In this document: positions 15,878 through 21,697 of the stretch, one piece after another
How positions within the stretch are numbered: the stretch's first letter is position 1
Layout: every line of letters starts with the position of its first letter
Notes under the pieces: generated by a model
The model's database searches: none
Told to the model about the DNA's origin: nothing
Seen by the model: only the letters and a program-made list of their open reading frames with translations
Source of the DNA: an uncultured Oscillospiraceae bacterium
GTDB taxonomy: Bacteria; Bacillota; Clostridia; Oscillospirales; Oscillospiraceae
Direction: 5' to 3'
NCBI GenBank assembly: GCA_910588975.1
Contig: CAJUSE010000032.1
Coordinates: 1-21,697 of the forward strand
DNA length: 21,697 nt
Program-made: the position numbers and the translations under genes

Positions 15878-17920
15878 TTAATCCTCGTCGGGGTTGAAGT
15901 AGTAGGGCTTCATCAGACTGCCCTGCTGTTCGGTGGAGTCCTTCTGACTGCCCAGGCGGAGGGTGACCTCCATGGGGCCACGGCGGGAGGGGCGGCGGGA
16001 GGACTTGGACTTATCGGACTTGGGGGCGGATGCCTTTGCGGGCTTGGACGGGGCCTGGGCTTTGGCAGGTCTGACCGGCTTTTCCTGCCGGGGCTGCCGG
16101 GCGGGCTTACCTTTGGGTGGCTGTGTCAGGCTCCCATTGGCCGCATGGCCGGGTCGCTTTCCCTCCGACTCGGGCTGGTCTGCGGGCCGCTTGCGGCCCT
16201 GCGCTCGCCCTCGCTCCGGTCCAAGCTCCCCTATGCGGCTATGCTCGCCCTTCGGGGAGAGCAGGCGGGCGGTGGCGTCCATGATCTCCTCTCCGCCGTA
16301 GCCCTTCTTGGCCTGGATGGCCCGCTCCTCGGCCATCCACTTTTCAAAGGCGGACTGCTTTTCGGCGTCGTCGGAGTAGATGGCGGAGGTGGAGATGGGC
16401 TTGGGGGCCGGCCGGGAGGAAGCTCTGCCCGATTTGGCCGGGGCGGGGGAGGATTGACGGGGGGGCCGCTTGCCCGGCTTTTCCGGGCTGGGGGACATGG
16501 CGGTGAGGGCCTCGTCCAGGGTCTTGCTGGCCTTGTAGCCGGCGCTGCGCCGCTTGCCGGCGGCAGGGGTCTGGGCGGGGGGCTGGGCGAGGGGCTCTGC
16601 TGCCTTACGGATGCCACGTCCCCCTTGTGAGGGTTGGGCGGGGGCGGCGGTTTTTTCCTTCTGGCGCTGGGCCTTCCGCTCCCTTGCGGCCTGTCTTGCC
16701 TCGGCATCGTCGGCATTGACCAGCTTGCCGTGCTTATCCCGCTTGGGGGGGTCGAAATTCGTCATAGGGAAGTCGTGGTCCTCCACCACTGGGATGGGCT
16801 TTTTCAGCAGCTTTTCAATGGGGGCGAGGAGCTCCTTCTCCCCAAACTCGCAGAAGGAGATGGCGATGCCCTCGTGGCCTGCCCGGCCGGTACGGCCGAT
16901 GCGGTGGACGTAGGTCTCGGGCACGTCGGGGAGGTTATAGTTGAATACGTGGCTCAGCTCCTCGATGTCGATGCCCCGGGCGGCGATGTCGGTGGCCACC
17001 AGGGCCTTGATGCGGCCGGCCTTGAAGTCGGCAAGGGCCTGCTGCCGGGCGGTCTGGCTCTTGTTGCCGTGGATGGCGGCGGCGGGGATGCCGTTTTTGC
17101 CCAGGTCGGTGGCCACCTTGTTGGCCCCGTGCTTGGTGCGGGTGAACACCAGGGCATTTTTCACCCCGGGTTCCTTCACCAGCTGTGCGAGGAGCTTGGA
17201 CTTGTTGGTGCGGTCCACATAGTAGAGCCGCTGGTCGATGATCTCCACCGGGGAGGACACCGGGTTTACCGCCACCTTTACCGGGTCGTGGAGCAGGGAG
17301 CCCACAAGGCCCTGGACCTCGGGGGGCATGGTGGCCGAGAAAAAGAGGGTCTGCTTCTTCTGGGGCAGCCACTTGAGAATCTTGCGCACATCGTGGATGA
17401 AGCCCATGTCCAGCATCCGGTCGGCCTCGTCCAGGACGAAGATCTCCAGCTTTTCCACGTGGATGAAGCCCTGGTCGTGGAGGTCCTGGAGCCGGCCGGG
17501 GGTGGCCACCAGAATGTCTACCCCCGCCCGGAGCTTATCCACCTGGGGCTGCTGGCCCACACCGCCGAAGATGACGGCGGAGCGCAGGGGCAGGTTTTTG
17601 CCGTAGTGCTCAAAGCTCTCCTGGATCTGGAGGGCCAGCTCCCGGGTGGGAGTGAGGATGAGGGCACGGATCGGGCGGGGGCTGCGGTTGGCTTGGGAGC
17701 CGTCTTTCCGGGCGGCCTGGTCCCGCTCATAGAGCTGCTGCAAAATGGGGGTGGCAAAGGCGCAGGTCTTGCCCGTGCCCGTCTGGGCACAGCCCAGCAC
17801 GTCCCGTCCCTGAAGGGCGGGGGGAATGGCCTTTTCCTGGATGGGAGAGGGCTTCTCGTAGCCCATGTCCCGCAGGGCGGAGAGGATCTGGGGCATGAGG
17901 TGCAGGTCTTGGAAGGTCAT
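15878..17920 (-). CDS. DEAD-box RNA helicase with long low-complexity C-terminal tail
   Basis: A 680-residue ATP-dependent RNA helicase. The core (about 1-385) contains the Q-motif (YEKPSPIQ), Walker A AQTGTGKT (45-52), PTRELALQ (91-98), DEAD (164-167), SAT (195-197), VATDIAARGID (308-318) and HRIGRTGRAG (339-348). It most resembles the RhlE/CshA-type cold-associated helicases. The remaining 290 residues form a Lys/Arg/Pro/Ala/Ser-rich, probably disordered tail, likely RNA-binding. Part of this tail (about 16184-16262) has an odd composition and includes a DNA palindrome. The ATG at 17920 is used: AAAAAAGGA lies 9-10 bases upstream, and the open frame beyond it runs through the leader. A 178-base structured leader and a good promoter precede it. 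Confidence 0.93.
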   Translation of the reverse strand: MTFQDLHLMPQILSALRDMGYEKPSPIQEKAIPPALQGRDVLGCAQTGTGKTCAFATPILQQLYERDQAARKDGSQANRSPRPIRALILTPTRELALQIQESFEHYGKNLPLRSAVIFGGVGQQPQVDKLRAGVDILVATPGRLQDLHDQGFIHVEKLEIFVLDEADRMLDMGFIHDVRKILKWLPQKKQTLFFSATMPPEVQGLVGSLLHDPVKVAVNPVSSPVEIIDQRLYYVDRTNKSKLLAQLVKEPGVKNALVFTRTKHGANKVATDLGKNGIPAAAIHGNKSQTARQQALADFKAGRIKALVATDIAARGIDIEELSHVFNYNLPDVPETYVHRIGRTGRAGHEGIAISFCEFGEKELLAPIEKLLKKPIPVVEDHDFPMTNFDPPKRDKHGKLVNADDAEARQAARERKAQRQKEKTAAPAQPSQGGRGIRKAAEPLAQPPAQTPAAGKRRSAGYKASKTLDEALTAMSPSPEKPGKRPPRQSSPAPAKSGRASSRPAPKPISTSAIYSDDAEKQSAFEKWMAEERAIQAKKGYGGEEIMDATARLLSPKGEHSRIGELGPERGRAQGRKRPADQPESEGKRPGHAANGSLTQPPKGKPARQPRQEKPVRPAKAQAPSKPAKASAPKSDKSKSSRRPSRRGPMEVTLRLGSQKDSTEQQGSLMKPYYFNPDED

Positions 17921-18098
17921 GTTGGAACGTCCTTTTTTGAAAATATCCCGACCACGCCAAAATGAGGGCGTACCCAAAAGGACACGTCCGGCGGCGGGAG
18001 AGCGGAACATATAGGGGCAGTTGGTCGTCTGCCCTCCCCCGCCTTCCGCTGGCAGGGGAAATACACGGCCGGAGCCGTGAAACTATCTCTGTCTGTGT
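17921..18098 (-). promoter_or_regulatory. Structured 5' leader of the helicase mRNA with possible ribosome-site sequestration
   Basis: From the promoter, transcription should begin near 18098, giving about 178 bases before the ATG. Early in the leader, CACGGC-TCCG-GCCGTG (18064-18079) forms a 6-bp stem with a stable UNCG-type tetraloop. Near the end, GTCCTTTT (17976-17983 on the minus strand) can pair perfectly with AAAAGGAC (17929-17936), which contains the ribosome binding site. Between them lies ACGCC...GGCGT, a small hairpin that shortens the loop. An alternative short hairpin, GGACGTGTCC, would compete for the same anti-site. Long regulatory leaders are known for cold-shock genes; whether this one acts as a thermo-switch is inference. 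Confidence 0.45.
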
Positions 18099-18104
18099 AT
18101 GCCC

Positions 18105-18133
18105 AGTATAGCAGATTTTTCCCCGGATGACAA
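18105..18133 (-). promoter_or_regulatory. Sigma-A-type promoter of the helicase gene
   Basis: On the minus strand, TTGTCA (18128-18133) and TATACT (18105-18110) are separated by 17 bases. It runs divergent from, and sits next to, the peptidase promoter at 18161. Confidence 0.7.
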
Positions 18134-18160
18134 GGGGGTGACTTTTTTCTTGGTAAGCCG

Positions 18161-18189
18161 TTGCAAACCAGGCGGGAATGTGGTATCCT
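18161..18189 (+). promoter_or_regulatory. Sigma-A-type promoter of the M24 peptidase gene
   Basis: TTGCAA (18161-18166) and TATCCT (18184-18189) are separated by 17 bases, about 32 bases before the ATG at 18222. Confidence 0.62.
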
Positions 18190-18221
18190 GTTTTCAACCA
18201 GTGAAACAAGGAGGAGTTTTT

Positions 18222-19301
18222 ATGCTGCACACCCAACGCATTGAGGGCCTGCGGACCTATATGGCCCGGGAGGGGCTGACCCAGGTCCTTATGGGCAATC
18301 CCATCAACATCAACTACTTTGCCGACTTCGGCGCCTTTACCAGCGACCGGGCCACCTTCCTCTATGTGACGGGGGACCGGGCCGCCGTGCTGTGCAGCGA
18401 CGTCATCGGCTACACCGGCCTGGAGGGCATGGACGTGGTCTATCACACCGACGGCGACAACGTCTGCGCCGAGGTGGCCAAGGTCACCGACCACACCAAG
18501 CCCCTGGGCTTTGACGGCGGCTATCCCGCCAAGTGGCTGCTGCCCCTGCGGGAGTTTCAGGCCGCCAGCGACTATGTGCTGGCCGACCGGGCCATCAACC
18601 TTCAGCGGGCCCACAAGGACGAGACCGAGCGGCAGCTTCTCCGTGAGGCCAGCCAGATGAACGACCGGGTGATGAAGCGGGTCCGGGGCATCTTCCACGA
18701 CGGCATCACCGAGCGGGAGGCCGCCGCCATCATCTCCCAGATGTTTGTGGAAGAGGGGGCGGACATGCCCGGCTGGTGCATCGTGGCCTTTGCCGAGGGC
18801 TCGGCCGACGTCCACCACCACAACGGCGATGCCAAGCTGAAGCGGGGGGACACCATCCTCATCGACATGGGCTCGCCCCGGAAGGGCTACCACTCGGACA
18901 TGACCCGGACCTTCTTCTGGAAGGAGGTCAGCGACTACCAGCGGGAGATCTACGAGCTGGTGAAAAAGGCCAACCTGGCCGGGGAGGCCGCCGTTCAGCC
19001 CGGGGCACGGTGCTGCGACGTGGACGCCGCCGCCCGGGACCTGATCGCCGCTGCCGGCTATGGCCCCAACTTTACCCACCGGCTGGGCCACTACATCGGC
19101 CTGGAGGAGCACGATCCCGGCGATATCATCGGGGGCAACACCGACCCGGTGGAGGAGGGCATGGCCTTCTCCTGTGAGCCGGGGGTCTATCTGCCCGGAA
19201 AGTTTGGCGTACGGGTGGAGGACCTGGTCATCGTGAAGGCCGATGGCACCGCCGAGGTGCTCAACAAGGACAACAAGGAATTGGAAGTTCTCAGTGACTG
19301 A
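18222..19301 (+). CDS. M24 family metallopeptidase (Xaa-Pro aminopeptidase-like)
   Basis: A 359-residue cytosolic peptidase of the creatinase/aminopeptidase-P fold, expected to release N-terminal residues before proline or to act on related dipeptides. The N-terminal creatinase-like domain (about 1-130) begins RIEGLRTYMAREGLTQVLM. The C-terminal pita-bread domain contains all five metal ligands: D215 (LIDMG), D226 (HSDMTRTFF), H290 (RLGHYIG), E319 (CEPGVYLPG) and E333 (RVED). The substrate histidine is in DVHHHNGD. The ATG at 18222 has AAGGAGGAG 7 bases upstream. The open frame before it crosses the promoter region and is not coding. The gene stands alone between its own promoter and a terminator. 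Confidence 0.92.
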   Translation: MLHTQRIEGLRTYMAREGLTQVLMGNPININYFADFGAFTSDRATFLYVTGDRAAVLCSDVIGYTGLEGMDVVYHTDGDNVCAEVAKVTDHTKPLGFDGGYPAKWLLPLREFQAASDYVLADRAINLQRAHKDETERQLLREASQMNDRVMKRVRGIFHDGITEREAAAIISQMFVEEGADMPGWCIVAFAEGSADVHHHNGDAKLKRGDTILIDMGSPRKGYHSDMTRTFFWKEVSDYQREIYELVKKANLAGEAAVQPGARCCDVDAAARDLIAAAGYGPNFTHRLGHYIGLEEHDPGDIIGGNTDPVEEGMAFSCEPGVYLPGKFGVRVEDLVIVKADGTAEVLNKDNKELEVLSD

Positions 19302-19325
19302 GAGATCACAATTTGAATGGAGAGG

Positions 19326-19360
19326 ACCCCCGCCGGGCGAAATGCCCGGCGGGGGTTTTT
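19326..19360 (+). terminator. Rho-independent terminator after the M24 peptidase gene
   Basis: A perfect 13-bp stem (19326-19338 with 19344-19356), loop GAAAT, then TTTTT, 24 bases past the stop codon. Confidence 0.93.
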
Positions 19361-19363
19361 ATT

Positions 19364-19391
19364 TTGCGGCGGCGGGGCGTGAGGGTATATT
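19364..19391 (+). promoter_or_regulatory. Possible promoter of the structured element
   Basis: TTGCGG (19364-19369) and TATATT (19386-19391) are separated by 16 bases. This would start an RNA near 19398, right at the base of the long inverted repeat. The -35 is only fair, and the match could be chance. Confidence 0.3.
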
Positions 19392-19399
19392 TGTGGGGG

Positions 19400-19642
19400 T
19401 GTGCCGGAAAAAATACCCCCTTTCCGGCTCCTGTGATGGGAGTGATGCCCGTAGGGCATTGGGGCGCCTCCTGCGCCACGGTACGTTGTGGAGAACATCG
19501 GGTCTCGTCCGGCCACGTGATAGAGATGCCGCCGGAGAGGGGGTATTTTTCCCGGCGCAGGGGGGCGTTCGGGCACAGGGCGGGGGGAATTTCTGAAAAA
19601 TGGGCTTTGACGTTGGGGGGACTGGGAAGTCCCTCTTTTTTT
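19400..19642 (+). ncRNA. Candidate structured RNA: long inverted repeat enclosing serial hairpins, followed by a terminator
   Basis: Bases 19400-19428 pair with 19531-19559: 29 positions with one A-C mismatch and two G-U pairs. The enclosed 102 bases contain consecutive short hairpins: CTCC/GGAG, ATGCCC-GTA-GGGCAT, GGCGC/GCGCC, CCAC/GTGG and GAGA/TCTC. Each arm is also a hairpin by itself (GCCGG...CCGGC), so alternative folds exist. A hairpin plus seven T's (19618-19642) lies 58 bases downstream. No convincing protein is encoded in 19302-19767. I do not recognise it as 6S, tmRNA, SRP, RNase P, a T-box or a common riboswitch. It could equally be a miniature mobile element or a DNA site used by the terminase genes just downstream. 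Confidence 0.4.
19618..19642 (+). terminator. Rho-independent terminator upstream of the terminase genes
   Basis: GGGACT (19618-19623) pairs with AGTCCC (19628-19633) around loop GGGA; TC and seven T's follow (19636-19642). It could end the candidate structured RNA or act as an attenuator ahead of the small terminase gene. Confidence 0.65.
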
Positions 19643-19767
19643 GTGCCCGGAGGGGGAGAAAATCGTCATTTTGACGGGGCGGTTTGGGGCAGGTGGGGAC
19701 GTATATACAGATAGAGGGCTATCCTGCCGAAGGGCGGGGAAAGGGCCCGAAGGAACGGAGGGATGAT

Positions 19768-20139
19768 ATGGCAGGCAAGAAATTGGGGACACCCCCCACC
19801 AGGGCGGCGGCAGAGCGGCGCATCCGGGATTATATGGCCCAATGCGATGAGAGGGGGCGGCGGCCCACACGGCCCGGGCTCCGGGCGGCGCTGAGGGTGA
19901 ACGAGGAGGAGATGGCGGCCATTGAGGCGGGCCAGGGCAAGTGGAAGGAGCTGCAGGAGGTGGTGGGCCGGGCCATGGACCAGATCCGGGACGAGCTGGA
20001 GCAGGGGTCGGGCAACGTGAGCTTGCTGCTGCTGAAGCAGCCCTGCTACGGGGGCTATGTTGACAAGCCCGAGCCCCAGGCCGCCGGCCCGCTGCGGGTC
20101 ATCTTCGGCGGGGAAAAGGGGGGCGGCTACGGCGAATAA
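19768..20139 (+). CDS. Phage terminase small subunit-like protein
   Basis: A 123-residue protein resembling small terminase subunits of the gp3-type DNA-packaging family. These bind phage DNA and load it onto the large subunit. A predicted helix-turn-helix region covers about 10-55: an RRIRDYMAQCDERGRRPTRPGLRAALRV stretch equivalent to the family's I-x-Y-F...P-T-x-x-G-L-x-x-A-L pattern. A helical middle follows (LQEVVGRAMDQIRDELEQGSGNVSLLLLKQP), then GGYVDKPE, matching the family's L-K-x-x-x-G-Y-x-D-K ending. The ATG at 19768 follows CGGAGGG. It precedes the large subunit by 72 bases. Codon use looks like that of the chromosome. Assignment rests on pattern recall plus its neighbour. Confidence 0.72.
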   Translation: MAGKKLGTPPTRAAAERRIRDYMAQCDERGRRPTRPGLRAALRVNEEEMAAIEAGQGKWKELQEVVGRAMDQIRDELEQGSGNVSLLLLKQPCYGGYVDKPEPQAAGPLRVIFGGEKGGGYGE

Positions 20140-20211
20140 AAATTTTCTCTATGTGTACGCCGGCATACAACTTTTGCCCGGTTTCCACCCAGGGAGAAAG
20201 GAGAAGGGGCG

Positions 20212-21540
20212 TTGAGCGAAAGGACAAAATATGACGGGCCGGTGCTCTATCTGCCCCGGCCCAACGAGAAGCAGCGGCAGTTTTTCCTCTCCCGGTGCCG
20301 GTACACCGCCTACGGCGGCGCCCGGGGAGGGGGCAAGACCTGGGCGGTGCGGTGCAAGGCGCTGGCCGGGGCACTGCACTACCCGGGCATCCGCATCCTC
20401 ATCCTCCGGCGGACCTACCCGGAGCTGGAGGCCACCCTCATCCAGCCCATGCTGGACCTGCTGGGGGGCATGGAGGGAAAGGGGGAGGGGATCTACCACT
20501 ACCACGCCGGGAGCCGGAGCCTGCGCTTTGGCAACGGCTCGGTCATCCGCTTTGGCCATTTGCAGAGCAGCGGGGCCATCGGAGAGTACCAGGGGCAGGA
20601 GTTTGACTGGATCTTCATGGACGAGGCCACCCACTTTACCGAGTGGGAGTTTCGGGCCATAGCAGCCACCCTGCGGGGGGTGCGGGGCATCCCAAAACGG
20701 TTTTATCTCACCTGCAACCCGGGGGGTGTGGGCCATATGTGGGTCAAGCGGCTGTTCATCGACCGGAATTTTGCTCCGGGGGAGGAGGGGGCGGACTACG
20801 CCTTTATCCCGGCCACGGTGGAGGACAACCAGGCGCTGATGGTGGGCAGCCCGGAGTATGTGAAGCTGTTGGACCTGCTGCCCGAGGACATTCGCCCGGC
20901 CCACCGCTACGGGGACTGGAGCGTGCTGGCCGGGCAGTATTTCCCCGAGTTTTCAAGGGACAGCCACAGCTATATCCCCTTCCGGCTCCCCGAGTCCTGG
21001 CCCAAGTACCGCTCCATTGACTACGGCCTGGACATGCTGGCCTGCCTGTGGGTGGCGGTGGACGGGAAGGGCCGCTCCTATGTCTACCGGGAGTGGAAGG
21101 AGCCGGGGCTTATCGTCTCCCGGGCAGCAGAGCGGATCCTGGAGCTCACCGGGGAGGACGAGGACATTCGCTACACCATTGCGCCCCCTGACCTGTGGGC
21201 CAGGCAGAAGGACACGGGGCGGACCATGGCAGAGCTTTTTGGGGCCTGCGGGGTGGGGCTTGTGAAGGCGGACAGCAGCCGGGTCCAGGGGTGGATGGCG
21301 GTGAAGGAGGCCCTGGCCCCGGGGCCTGACGGCCGGCCGGGGCTGGTGGTGAGCCAGGATTGCCGGGAGCTGTTCCACGATTTGGGGGCTCTGTGCCGGG
21401 ATCAGGCCAACCCCAGCGACTGTGCAAAGGAGCCCCATGAGATCACCCACATCTGTGACGCTCTGCGGTATTTCTGCCAGAGCAGAGTGCTGGGGGCAGA
21501 GGAGGAGCAGGGGGAGGAGAGGGTGTATTTGTTGGAGTGA
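20212..21540 (+). CDS. Phage terminase large subunit
   Basis: A 442-residue DNA-packaging motor protein that couples ATP hydrolysis to DNA translocation and cuts concatemers. The ATPase half shows Walker A GGARGGGKT (35-43), Walker B IFMDEAT (134-140) and the coupling motif TCNPGG (167-172). The RNase H-like nuclease half shows D270 (SIDYGLDM), D327 (APPDLW) and D416 (CDALRYF), the expected acidic triad. Both halves look intact and of normal length. Translation starts at TTG 20212 behind GGGAGAAAGGAG. In complete phages the portal gene follows within a few tens of bases; here 157 bases of non-coding sequence with a chromosomal-type repeat follow. It is either a prophage remnant or a stand-alone pair; the window ends too soon to decide. 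Confidence 0.88.
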   Translation: MSERTKYDGPVLYLPRPNEKQRQFFLSRCRYTAYGGARGGGKTWAVRCKALAGALHYPGIRILILRRTYPELEATLIQPMLDLLGGMEGKGEGIYHYHAGSRSLRFGNGSVIRFGHLQSSGAIGEYQGQEFDWIFMDEATHFTEWEFRAIAATLRGVRGIPKRFYLTCNPGGVGHMWVKRLFIDRNFAPGEEGADYAFIPATVEDNQALMVGSPEYVKLLDLLPEDIRPAHRYGDWSVLAGQYFPEFSRDSHSYIPFRLPESWPKYRSIDYGLDMLACLWVAVDGKGRSYVYREWKEPGLIVSRAAERILELTGEDEDIRYTIAPPDLWARQKDTGRTMAELFGACGVGLVKADSSRVQGWMAVKEALAPGPDGRPGLVVSQDCRELFHDLGALCRDQANPSDCAKEPHEITHICDALRYFCQSRVLGAEEEQGEERVYLLE

Positions 21541-21612
21541 GGGAACGGTTTTTCCCAGATAGTGGGGAGGGGACTTTGGGGGAGGGCATTTGCCTTTTTG
21601 CAGGGGTCTGCA

Positions 21613-21680
21613 CCACCTTGGCAGGTGGGAGCATCTGGGGGGCCATTCTTGAGCGGCAAGAATGGCCCCCCAGACCCCCC
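21613..21680. repeat. Interspersed two-hairpin repeat, family A, copy 2
   Basis: Hairpin 1 is CCACCT-TGGC-AGGTGG (21613-21628). Hairpin 2 is a perfect 18-bp stem (21634-21651 with 21657-21674) with loop AGCGG. The CCATTCTTG...CAAGAATGG core and loop equal those at 5571-5587, and both copies keep the same order and spacing of the two hairpins. A short C-run follows. The copy lies 73 bases after the large terminase stop, and no gene begins between them. Confidence 0.85.
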
Positions 21681-21697
21681 AAGAACCGCCAGGGGAC

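Noticed and set aside
19400..19560. 6S RNA, tmRNA, SRP RNA or retron identity for the structured element
   Set aside because: The multi-hairpin interior does not resemble the 6S central bubble, no tmRNA or SRP signature motifs were seen, and no reverse transcriptase gene is nearby.
19313..19714. 133-codon open frame in the gap before the terminase genes
   Set aside because: It begins just before a terminator hairpin and runs through it and the long inverted repeat, has no ribosome binding site and resembles no family.

Overview
The window is a GC-rich (roughly two-thirds G+C by eye), gene-dense chromosomal segment. It most likely comes from a spore-forming, high-GC member of the Clostridia, of the Oscillospiraceae kind (Flavonifractor/Pseudoflavonifractor-like). 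The lineage is an inference from three things: an intact spoIIP sporulation gene, a secG-rnr pair, and AGGAGG-type ribosome binding sites with frequent TTG starts next to consensus sigma-A promoters. No rRNA, tRNA or CRISPR array was recognised.

Layout. Positions 111-1214 (-) hold a family-4-type glycosyltransferase. It is divergent from 1372-3924 (+), a large O-antigen-ligase/polymerase-like membrane protein; the two share a short promoter region with a perfect TTGACA-17-TATAAT promoter on the + side. Next come a small AT-rich membrane protein (4059-4304, -) behind uridine kinase (4344-4961, -), then secG (5202-5429, +) and RNase R (5609-7666, +). A cell-surface block follows: a DUF4358 tandem-domain lipoprotein (7783-8862), an MBOAT O-acyltransferase (9045-10448) and its DHHW/AlgX-like partner (10514-11701). 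This block probably O-acetylates a surface polymer. An SDR oxidoreductase (11793-12521, -) precedes a two-gene minimal SUF-type Fe-S assembly operon (12812-14464, +). Then come spoIIP (14579-15724, -), a DEAD-box RNA helicase with a very long low-complexity tail and a structured leader (15878-17920, -), and an M24 Xaa-Pro-type peptidase (18222-19301, +).

The right end is the most unusual part. A 466-base gene-free stretch (19302-19767) holds a long inverted repeat (29-bp arms) enclosing a run of short hairpins, with a possible promoter before it and a hairpin/T-run terminator after it: a candidate structured RNA or DNA site. Directly behind it lies a phage-type terminase pair (small subunit 19768-20139, large subunit 20212-21540) whose ATPase and nuclease motifs look intact. 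No portal or head gene begins in the remaining 157 bases; a chromosomal-type interspersed hairpin repeat sits there instead.

Two families of interspersed palindromic repeats occur between genes (family A at 5534-5593 and 21613-21680; family B at 8911-8942, 12545-12567 and 12604-12632). Several clear rho-independent terminators delimit transcription units.
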